This document shows, one piece after another, positions 24,701 through 31,948 of a DNA stretch of 55,724 nt. The DNA comes from Mediterranea sp. (in: CFB group bacteria) (GTDB lineage Bacteria; Bacteroidota; Bacteroidia; Bacteroidales; Bacteroidaceae). Location of the stretch: contig JAITSN010000010.1 of assembly GCA_031287715.1 (NCBI GenBank), forward strand, positions 1 to 55,724, written 5' to 3'. The translations under genes and the position numbers were made by a program. The notes under the pieces are model-generated. The model ran no database searches, was not told the DNA's origin, and worked only from the letters and a program-made list of their open reading frames with translations. Every line of letters begins with the position of its first letter. Position 1 is the first letter of the stretch.

Positions 24701-27700
24701 ATGAAAAGACCATCATTTACCGCCACACTATGGGTTATTCTGCTTTCCTGCTTTCAGCAGGCCGGCGCCCAGATCGGAAAGTTCTATTCCACCGACCGCG
24801 AGCTGTCCAGCAGTCTTATCAATCACGTCTACCAGGACAGGAGAGGCTTCATCTGGGTATCGACCGAAGACGGGCTGAACAAGTTTGACGGAAACAAGTT
24901 CACCATTTACAGGCAAAACCCGAACGACACAGCAAGTTTGGCGGTGAACTACATCAAATCCGTATTCGAGGACAGCCACAACCGCTTTTGGGTGTTGGGC
25001 CTGGATGTGGTGCAGCTGTACGAGCGGGATACGGATTCGTTCCGGATGATTCCCTTCCGGCTCAATGGAGGAGTTGCCCCCCACACCATGGCCATCATCG
25101 AACGGAAGAACAAGGAGATCTGGATCGGAACGCTGGGGCAGGGAGTTATGAAACTTGAAAACGAGCGGTTCGTTCCCGTTGAAGAAGTAAACCGGATCAT
25201 CGAGACGCGCTCCGTCGAAATGATCTACGAAGACGAACAGCAACAGGTCTGGATCAATACAAAGGACAAAGGTCTTTTCCTGTATTCGCCCGCCACACGG
25301 AAGGTCCGCCGGTTCACCGCCCGGGACCAGCTGACCTCGGAGACGATCTCCTCGTTCACCGAAAATAAAAAGGGGCAGCTGTTTGCCGGCACGCTCAACG
25401 GCGGACTGATGCGCCTGAACAGAAGCACGATGGCCTTCGAGCCGGTTCCTTATCAGAACAAAACGGACCTGAACATCAAAACACTGATGACCGACAGCAG
25501 GAATAATCTCTATATCGGGACGGACGGCAACGGGATCAAGCAGATAGACAGCGACAACAACCGGATCGTGGACTGCAACATCAACATCGGGGTTTTCGAC
25601 CTCAGTTCCTCCAAAGTACATTCCATCCTGGAAGACAACGGGGGGAACTTCTGGCTGGGAATCTTCCAGAAAGGACTGGTCTTTGTGCCGTCCATGCAGA
25701 ACAAATTCAATTATTACGGATATAAGTCGTTCAACAAGAACAGCATCGGATCGGCCTGCGTCATGTCGATCCGGCAAGACAGGAAGGGCGTGATCTGGGT
25801 GGGCACGGACAACGACGGCCTCTACGCCATTGACGACGACGGCAACCGCCTGGCGCATTTCAAGGAGAAAGACGGCAGCAATCCGGACGGCTCCGCCCCG
25901 CTGAGCATCATGTGCATCCTCGAAGATTCGCAGGGCAGGCTGTGGGTCGGCTCGTACTTCAACGGGCTGGCTTTGATCGACAAAACCACCGGAAGGAGCC
26001 GCTACATCCGGCTATTATCCGGCAAAGACAGCCAAGGGAACAACGAAAGGATCTTCTGCCTGACCGAAGACAGCGACCGGAATATCTGGGTGGGAACGTA
26101 CGGCTCGGGAGTTTACAAAATGTCTCTCTCCCAACAGATTCTGGCGCAGTACAAGTCCGACAGGGCCAGCGGCGGCAACAGTGACGGCAACCGGCTCTGC
26201 AACGACTATATCAACTGCATCATCCGCGACAAGGACGGCCTGCTCTGGATCGGCACCTGCAACGGCCTCAGCTGCCTGAACCCGGAAACGGAAACGTTCA
26301 TGGACTTCTCCGAAGAAGAAAGCCCGCTCACCAGAGCCTTTGTCCACACGATGCTGGAAGACGGCAACGGCATCCTCTGGATAGGCACCTCCGAAGGGCT
26401 ATACCGCTTCGACAAAAAAAGAAGGCAGCTAACTTCCTATCACGTCGATAAAGGGCTGCCAAGCAACGTCATCTGCGGCATTGTTGAAGACAACGACGGC
26501 AATCTGTGGATCAGCACGCACCAGGGAATATCCAAACTGATCGTGAGCACCGGCACCTTCGTCAATTACTACGCCTCGGACGGACTGTACGGCAACGAGT
26601 TCACCCGCGGAGCCTACTACCGGAATAAGCAAGGCAAGATCTACTTTGGAGGCACAAGCGGGATCTCCAGCTTCTTCCCGCACGAAATAACAACGCAGAA
26701 AAGGAAGCTCAACGTGGAGATCACCGACTTCATGCTGGCCAACCGCTCCATCCGGAAGGGCGACCGCTGCGGCGGAAACATCATCACAGATACCTTGGTG
26801 ATGGACGCCACCCGGTTTACCCTCGCCCACGACCATAATTCGTTCAGCCTCGAATTTTCCACGATGGACTTCTCCACTCCTGAGAAGACCGTCTATCAAT
26901 ACAAGCTCGAAGGGCTGAACAACGATTGGCTGAGCACAAACCCCGGAACGAACCGCGTAACATACACCAATCTCCCGCCGGGGAAATACACCTTCTCCGT
27001 GCGGGCCAAGGAAGACGAGAACCTGTCGGACATCCGCCGGGCAACGATCATCATCACACCGCCCTGGCACCGGACAGGATGGGCCAAACTTCTGTGGGCC
27101 ACACTCCTGGGAGCCATCATTTACAGCATCATCATGTATTTAATTGCGCGCATCAGGCATAAAAACGAGCTGCTCAAAGTCCTCCACCAGGAAGAGATCA
27201 ACGAAGCCAAGCTGCAATTCTTCATCAACATATCGCACGAGATACGCACGCCCCTGACCCTGATCATCAGTCCATTGGAGAAGCTGATCGCCGAAGCCGG
27301 AAGCGAGATCCAACCCACCTACCGGATGATCTACCGCAATGCACAGCGCATCCTGCGCCTGATCAACCAACTGATGGACATCAGAAAGATCGACAAGGGC
27401 CAGATGAAACTCAAGTTCAGGCAAACAGACCTGACCGGCTTTGTGGACGACTTAGTGCGGACGTTCGACTACCAGGCGCGCAAGAAGAACATCAAATTCT
27501 CCTTCGAGCATGAAGGCAACGCGTTGAAAGCATGGATAGACCTGAACAACTTCGACAAGGTACTGATGAACGTACTCTCAAACGCCTTCAAGTACACGCC
27601 GGACAACGGCGAGATCACCGTACGCATAGCAGAGGGCACGGACAACAGCGTTCGCGGGCCGCTGAGAACATACATCGAGATCACCGTGACAGACACCGGA

Positions 27701-28846
27701 ACCGGAATCAACAAAGACGAAATGGAACGCATCTTTGAGCGCTTCTACCAAGCGGGCGGCCAACCGGGCAGATCAGCTTCGGGGACGGGGATCGGGCTGC
27801 ACCTCTCCCGCTCGCTGGTTGAATTGCACCACGGCACGATAAAAGCCGAGAACAGGGAAGACCGTGCCGGAGCACGCTTCATCATACGTCTGCCCGCCGG
27901 AGCCGGGCATCTGTCAATCGAAGAGCTGGAAGACAAGGAAAACGCCATGGGCATCAAACTATCGGAAAAAAGCGACGCGCAGATCTTTGCCGCAGCAGAC
28001 GACGGGTACCCCAAAAGCCGGAAAAACCGGAGGAAAACCCGGTACAGGGTGCTTATCGCCGAAGACGACGACGAGATCCGCCAATACATCTGCCGCGAAC
28101 TCGGTGCAGAGTTCCACGTTAACGGATGCAGCAACGGCAAAGAAGCCTTGGACACCATCATGCGCGAAGAGATCGACCTGATCGTCTGCGACATCATGAT
28201 GCCGGAACTGGATGGGATCACCCTCTGCAAGAAAATGAAGCAGAACATCAACGTCAACCACATCCCTGTGATCATGCTGACCGCAAAGTCGAAGACCGAA
28301 GACCGGATAGAAGGGCTGGAGGTCGGCGCCGACGCCTACATCGTCAAACCCTTTAACATGGAAGTGTTGCGCACGACAGTCTTCAACCTGATCAACAACC
28401 GCGAACGGCTGAAGGGGCAACGCTCCAGCAAACTCATCATCGAAGAAAGAGTGGACAAGATCGAACGGAAGTCGAACAACGAGCTACTGATGAACCGGAT
28501 CCTGAAGATCATCAACGAACGCATCTCCGACCCTGAGCTGAACGTAGAAGCGCTGGCCGCCGGCGTCGGCCTGAGCCGCGTACACATGCACCGCAAGCTA
28601 AAAGAGCTGACCAACCAGTCCACCAAGAACTTCATACGGAATATCCGCCTCAAGCAAGCCGCAACCCTGCTGATCGAGAACGGGATCACCGTCTCGGAAG
28701 TCGCCTACGCCACAGGTTTTATCAGCGTCTCCCATTTCTCAAATGCTTTTAAGGATTTTTATGGCGTGTCAGCCACCGAATACAGAGAGATCAATTCAAC
28801 AAAGAAGCCTGCTCATCAGAATGATCCGGAGGAATATGGAAAATAA
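24701..28846 (+). CDS. Hybrid two-component system sensor/regulator (HTCS) with periplasmic propeller
   Basis: 1381 residues. Order: signal peptide (1-23); repeated Reg_prop motifs of two beta-propellers (DRRGFIWVSTEDGLNKFDG, RKGVIWVGTDNDGLYAID and others, ~25-690); Y_Y_Y domain (~700-780); one membrane helix (~793-817); HisKA with ISHEIRTP (His ~845); HATPase N-box NVLSNAFKYTP (~956); receiver VCDIMMPELDG (Asp ~1164) and VKPFN; AraC-type helix-turn-helix (~1275-1375). In Bacteroides these proteins sense glycan fragments in the periplasm and activate nearby SusC/SusD loci. No SusC/SusD or glycan enzymes are adjacent here, so the target is unknown. Confidence 0.95.
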   Translation: MKRPSFTATLWVILLSCFQQAGAQIGKFYSTDRELSSSLINHVYQDRRGFIWVSTEDGLNKFDGNKFTIYRQNPNDTASLAVNYIKSVFEDSHNRFWVLGLDVVQLYERDTDSFRMIPFRLNGGVAPHTMAIIERKNKEIWIGTLGQGVMKLENERFVPVEEVNRIIETRSVEMIYEDEQQQVWINTKDKGLFLYSPATRKVRRFTARDQLTSETISSFTENKKGQLFAGTLNGGLMRLNRSTMAFEPVPYQNKTDLNIKTLMTDSRNNLYIGTDGNGIKQIDSDNNRIVDCNINIGVFDLSSSKVHSILEDNGGNFWLGIFQKGLVFVPSMQNKFNYYGYKSFNKNSIGSACVMSIRQDRKGVIWVGTDNDGLYAIDDDGNRLAHFKEKDGSNPDGSAPLSIMCILEDSQGRLWVGSYFNGLALIDKTTGRSRYIRLLSGKDSQGNNERIFCLTEDSDRNIWVGTYGSGVYKMSLSQQILAQYKSDRASGGNSDGNRLCNDYINCIIRDKDGLLWIGTCNGLSCLNPETETFMDFSEEESPLTRAFVHTMLEDGNGILWIGTSEGLYRFDKKRRQLTSYHVDKGLPSNVICGIVEDNDGNLWISTHQGISKLIVSTGTFVNYYASDGLYGNEFTRGAYYRNKQGKIYFGGTSGISSFFPHEITTQKRKLNVEITDFMLANRSIRKGDRCGGNIITDTLVMDATRFTLAHDHNSFSLEFSTMDFSTPEKTVYQYKLEGLNNDWLSTNPGTNRVTYTNLPPGKYTFSVRAKEDENLSDIRRATIIITPPWHRTGWAKLLWATLLGAIIYSIIMYLIARIRHKNELLKVLHQEEINEAKLQFFINISHEIRTPLTLIISPLEKLIAEAGSEIQPTYRMIYRNAQRILRLINQLMDIRKIDKGQMKLKFRQTDLTGFVDDLVRTFDYQARKKNIKFSFEHEGNALKAWIDLNNFDKVLMNVLSNAFKYTPDNGEITVRIAEGTDNSVRGPLRTYIEITVTDTGTGINKDEMERIFERFYQAGGQPGRSASGTGIGLHLSRSLVELHHGTIKAENREDRAGARFIIRLPAGAGHLSIEELEDKENAMGIKLSEKSDAQIFAAADDGYPKSRKNRRKTRYRVLIAEDDDEIRQYICRELGAEFHVNGCSNGKEALDTIMREEIDLIVCDIMMPELDGITLCKKMKQNINVNHIPVIMLTAKSKTEDRIEGLEVGADAYIVKPFNMEVLRTTVFNLINNRERLKGQRSSKLIIEERVDKIERKSNNELLMNRILKIINERISDPELNVEALAAGVGLSRVHMHRKLKELTNQSTKNFIRNIRLKQAATLLIENGITVSEVAYATGFISVSHFSNAFKDFYGVSATEYREINSTKKPAHQNDPEEYGK

Positions 28847-28852
28847 ACGGCG

Positions 28853-28888
28853 GAAGGGGGGTACTACGCTTAGGCCCCCTTCTTTTCT
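28853..28888. terminator. Bidirectional terminator between converging genes
   Basis: GAAGGGGG (28853-28860) and CCCCCTTC (28875-28882) form an 8-bp GC-rich stem followed by TTTTCTT. It also contains the stop codon of the minus-strand membrane gene ending at 28870. Confidence 0.75.
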
Positions 28889-29208
28889 TCCTTCGGGATA
28901 CGGAAGGCCGTATATAATTGAACGAGCGACCCGATTGTCAGGGCAACTATCCATTCATTGTTGTGCATAAAGAGCATCAGCGCACCGGCCGCCACCAAGA
29001 ACAAGGCGCCCAGGATCTGCTGCCGCCGCAGCCGCTTTATATTCCCATTGGCAGTGCCGGCGGGCGAATTAATCTGTGCCAACGCAAACAAGCATGCGCC
29101 AATGGTGTACACATACGGAGCCGGCGCCCATCCGCTAATATAGGCGACCAAGCCGCCCAATAACGTGATACCGCCGACAACGCATAGTGTATATATGATC
29201 TTGTTCAT
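28870..29208 (-). CDS. Small polytopic membrane protein
   Basis: 112 residues with four predicted membrane helices (IIYTLCVVGGITLLGGLVAYI; APYVYTIGACLFALAQI; ILGALFLVAAGALMLFM; EWIVALTIGSLVQLYTAF) and a Lys/Glu-rich end. It resembles a conserved Bacteroidetes membrane family without known function. Its ATG overlaps the stop of the repeat ORF by one base (TGATG at 29210-29206), so its translation may depend on that ORF. Confidence 0.78.
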   Translation of the reverse strand: MNKIIYTLCVVGGITLLGGLVAYISGWAPAPYVYTIGACLFALAQINSPAGTANGNIKRLRRQQILGALFLVAAGALMLFMHNNEWIVALTIGSLVQLYTAFRIPKEEKKGA

Positions 29209-29432
29209 CAGTTCTCAACCATATAATCGTACAGGTACGATTTATTCTTTTGGTGCATAAGTATATACTCGTGCAGGTACAATCTGTTTCCCTGGTTGGT
29301 AAGTATATAGTCGTGCAGATATAATCTGTTTCCCTGGCCTTCATACATATACAGGTACAGGCATAATTTTATTTCCTGGCCTTCGTATACGGATAAATAC
29401 AGGTATAATTTATTTTTTTGGTTCTCAGTCAT
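29208..29432 (-). CDS. 74-aa ORF made of 14-residue repeats
   Basis: After MT, the product is five 14-residue units beginning ENQKNKLYLYLSVY, EGQEIKLCLYLYMY, EGQGNRLYLHDYIL, TNQGNRLYLHEYIL and MHQKNKSYLYDYMV, then EN and a stop. The underlying DNA is a 42-bp tandem repeat. The frame is intact in all five copies and its stop overlaps the next gene's start, which favours a translated leader. However, no homologue is recognised and a 42-bp period keeps any frame open by arithmetic. Coding status is uncertain. Confidence 0.4.
   Translation of the reverse strand: MTENQKNKLYLYLSVYEGQEIKLCLYLYMYEGQGNRLYLHDYILTNQGNRLYLHEYILMHQKNKSYLYDYMVEN
29211..29426. repeat. 42-bp tandem repeat array, five copies
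   Basis: Aligned landmarks are spaced 42 bp: CTGTTTCCCTGG ends at 29295 and 29337, TTTCCTGG ends at 29379, and TTTTTTTGG ends at 29421. Copies have diverged by roughly 20-40 percent, so this array is older than the one at 38.7 kb. The unit's GAGAACCAA resembles the end of the neighbouring divIC-like gene (GAGAACCAAGAATAA), suggesting the repeat was seeded from that 3' end. Confidence 0.85.
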
Positions 29433-29462
29433 CTGATCGTGCTGCTATGATTTTATATTTCT

Positions 29463-29489
29463 GCCTTCCTATATATAATATAGGAAGGC
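29463..29489 (-). terminator. Hairpin after the DivIC-like gene
   Basis: GCCTTCCTATAT (29463-29474) and ATATAGGAAGGC (29478-29489) form a perfect 12-bp stem with a 3-nt loop, 6 bp beyond the divIC stop. There is no run of T on the minus strand, so it may attenuate or protect the 3' end rather than fully terminate. Confidence 0.6.
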
Positions 29490-29495
29490 GTAATT

Positions 29496-29798
29496 TTATT
29501 CTTGGTTCTCAAATACGTAAATATCTTCGTCCGGCTTCTTCATCCGGTACTTCTCACGGGCGATCCGTTCGATCGCCCCAGGGTTTGCCACCAGTTCATG
29601 GAGGCGTTTGGTGCTCTGTTCATACTCCTTGCGGTACTGCTCGATCTCCTGATTGAGCAGATAGATCTCCCGTGTGTATTGCGTACGGCGGAGAATACTG
29701 TTCTCATCCAGGAAACCGATAACAACACCGAAGAAAAGCACCGTAATCAAATACTTGTGCCTGCTTATAAAAGACCAAATGCCTAACAGTCTATCCAT
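29496..29798 (-). CDS. DivIC/FtsB-like septum formation initiator
   Basis: 100 residues: short cytoplasmic start, one membrane helix (YLITVLFFGVVIGFL, ~16-30), then a coiled coil (IYLLNQEIEQYRKEYEQS) and the conserved NPGAIERIAREKYRMKKPDE end (~70-90), typical of FtsB/DivIC. It would act with FtsL and FtsQ in the divisome. Length and architecture are normal. Confidence 0.9.
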   Translation of the reverse strand: MDRLLGIWSFISRHKYLITVLFFGVVIGFLDENSILRRTQYTREIYLLNQEIEQYRKEYEQSTKRLHELVANPGAIERIAREKYRMKKPDEDIYVFENQE

Positions 29799-29826
29799 GG
29801 CTTTTCCCCACTTGAGATTAGTACTG

Positions 29827-29834
29827 CAAAACTA
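29827..29834 (-). promoter_or_regulatory. -7 element of the DivIC-like gene
   Basis: Minus-strand TAGTTTTG matches TAnnTTTG and lies about 29 bp before the start codon at 29798. No consensus TTTG is seen at -33. Confidence 0.45.
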
Positions 29835-30024
29835 ACTAAAATTTTGGAAAACCAGCTATCATTTACCAATTACCAATTACCATTTATACCATACCGTTCT
29901 TGTGTGAATACGGCGGATCCTGATTTCAAATTAGTTGATAAATTGCAGATTGGCATACCGGGTCCGTCCGGCTGATTTGGTACTTAAAATACGATTTGAA
30001 ATAAAATAAAATATTGAGCAACAT

Positions 30025-31596
30025 TCATTGTTCCTCTATTTTATAAACGCTTTTCGTCGTATGTATCCGGTTAAAGCGGTCTTTAGCCCGGATCTCGATC
30101 CGATGTTCGCCGGCAGGCAGGCCGGTTGGTATCCGGGCTTTCCACAGATGACTGCAAACGACCGGATTGGACGGGCGGCGACCAAGCGGCAAATGTTCCA
30201 GGTAATCCCAGTCCTGTACGTAACGGTAATAAGCAGGGTCAAACTCCTCGCTCCACTGCATCTTCATCCATGCGCCGTTGTCGACCCGACATTCCACCGT
30301 GTCTTCCCGGCTTCCCATGAGGAAGTCGGCATAAATGAAAGCGCTGGTCGGACGCCGGAAAGTAACTGTTTTCGGATGATAAAGCGCTATCTGATGATCG
30401 TCCGATTTTCCAAGCACCTTATAATCCAATACGTAGCGGTTTCCATCGATTCGCAGGAAAGCATAGCCTGCGGGCGTTCCGTCGCGCATAGTGGATATGG
30501 GAAGCCCCTGTTCATTCAATATACCCGAAAACCAGTCGCCGCAAGCCGTCCCTACATTGTATTCGTGAATCGGGTTTTCGCGGTCGACGCCCTGCGCTTT
30601 CCCAATGCGGTGTTGCATCTGGATATGCGTATGGGCGGAAAGGAAGAGAACGTCCGGGAAATCTTTCAACAGTTCGTACAAAGCCTGCCGGTCGGCATCG
30701 CGAAAAGCCCCTTCTTCTTCCGAATCAATCAGCGGGATGTGCATCGAAACAACTATCAAGCGGTCATGCGGAACATGAGTGAGGTTGTTTTTGACAAAAG
30801 CAAGTTGATCATCCCGCAAACCGCCCCAATAGCCTTTTCCGGTCAGCGGATGCGGATACAAGACATCGTCTAAGACGATGAAGTGCGCTTTCCCGTAATT
30901 GAACGCATAATTGTTCGGGCCAAAACAGGCTTCGAACGATTCGTCCGAAAGACGATCTTCTTTTGCATCGTAGTTCATATCGTGGTTGCCCATTACGTTA
31001 TACCAGGGAATGTCTGTCTGCTTGATTGCCTGTTTGTAAGGTAAATGGAGATCTAAGCGGTCGCCGACTAAGTCGCCGAGTGTTATTCCGAAACTGATTC
31101 CCTCTATGTTTTGGACTTCGGCAATAACTCCGCGTTTCAGGTACTCCACTTCCTGTTCGTTATAAGGTTGGGTATCCCCGAAAAGCAAAGCGGTGAACGC
31201 CTCCGGTTCATCGTATTTATACAGGGCGAAGTCTACCGAAGCGGGGAGCTTTCCTGTCGGCGCCACGCCTTTGTAGAAACTGTCGGGTGATCCGGCCGGC
31301 TTGTGCCGGTAATACGATCGAGGCAGATTAAACTCGTCCAAAGCCGCCTTGTAACTTGTTGGTTTGATGACGAAGACAATGAAGTCGTCGCTTGCCGGCA
31401 GGCGGTATTTTCCCGACGCATCGGTCAACGATACGTCTGTCCCGTTCGAGACGGCTACTCCGGCAATACCCTTTTCTTTCCCGTCCCGTCGCCCGTTCAG
31501 ATTGAGGTCTTCATAAACAACTCCCGTAACGAACGATTGGGCGGATACGACGGACACCATCAAACAGGCAATCCCTGTATAGATAAGTTTTCTCAT
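30025..31596 (-). CDS. Secreted calcineurin-like metallophosphoesterase
   Basis: 523 residues with signal peptide (LIYTGIACLMVSVVSAQS). N-terminal SdrD/CNA-like beta domain (VYEDLNLNGRRDGKEKGIAGVAVSN, ~28-50). The metallophosphoesterase core follows with GDTQPY, GDLVGDRLD, NVMGNHDMNY, VSMHIPL and LSAHTHIQM, giving all metal ligands. A C-terminal beta domain starts near 400. It would act in the periplasm or at the surface on a phosphoester of unknown kind. Its ATG overlaps the previous stop (ATGA, 31593-31596), so it is coupled to the small secreted protein and TonB receptor. Confidence 0.88.
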   Translation of the reverse strand: MRKLIYTGIACLMVSVVSAQSFVTGVVYEDLNLNGRRDGKEKGIAGVAVSNGTDVSLTDASGKYRLPASDDFIVFVIKPTSYKAALDEFNLPRSYYRHKPAGSPDSFYKGVAPTGKLPASVDFALYKYDEPEAFTALLFGDTQPYNEQEVEYLKRGVIAEVQNIEGISFGITLGDLVGDRLDLHLPYKQAIKQTDIPWYNVMGNHDMNYDAKEDRLSDESFEACFGPNNYAFNYGKAHFIVLDDVLYPHPLTGKGYWGGLRDDQLAFVKNNLTHVPHDRLIVVSMHIPLIDSEEEGAFRDADRQALYELLKDFPDVLFLSAHTHIQMQHRIGKAQGVDRENPIHEYNVGTACGDWFSGILNEQGLPISTMRDGTPAGYAFLRIDGNRYVLDYKVLGKSDDHQIALYHPKTVTFRRPTSAFIYADFLMGSREDTVECRVDNGAWMKMQWSEEFDPAYYRYVQDWDYLEHLPLGRRPSNPVVCSHLWKARIPTGLPAGEHRIEIRAKDRFNRIHTTKSVYKIEEQ

Positions 31597-31931
31597 TGTT
31601 TCCGTGCTTTTAGTTCTTTTAGTTCTATTGCAGCAATGGAAATTTTGCAGGCGATAATTTGCTGTTTGTCATCACGCTCAAAAACAACAACTCCTCCATA
31701 TTGAGGAAATGCAAAGCAGTCTTTTTCAACAAGAGTCAATGCGACTTCTCCCATTGAAGAGAAAACCGTGAGCGTTGAATCGCTTTGCAGGGTGATCTCC
31801 ATCGTTTCTTCCGAATCTTCTATGGAGAAAATATAGCGGCCGGTGTATTCCTGCCAATCCGGTTTACCACTTGCCTGAGCGGCAATAAGGATCATACAGA
31901 TGCATATTGCCGATAATAATACTTTTTTCAT
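31593..31931 (-). CDS. Small secreted hypothetical protein
   Basis: 112 residues with signal peptide (LLSAICICMILIAAQASG). The mature part (WQEYTGRYIFSIEDSEETME, ...MGEVALTLVEKDCFAFPQYGG) looks like a compact beta-barrel or lipocalin-like fold, but no family is recognised. It lies 17 bp after the TonB receptor stop and is coupled to the phosphoesterase, so the three likely act on one substrate. Confidence 0.72.
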   Translation of the reverse strand: MKKVLLSAICICMILIAAQASGKPDWQEYTGRYIFSIEDSEETMEITLQSDSTLTVFSSMGEVALTLVEKDCFAFPQYGGVVVFERDDKQQIIACKISIAAIELKELKARKQ

Positions 31932-31948
31932 TTTGTCTGAATTTAATG

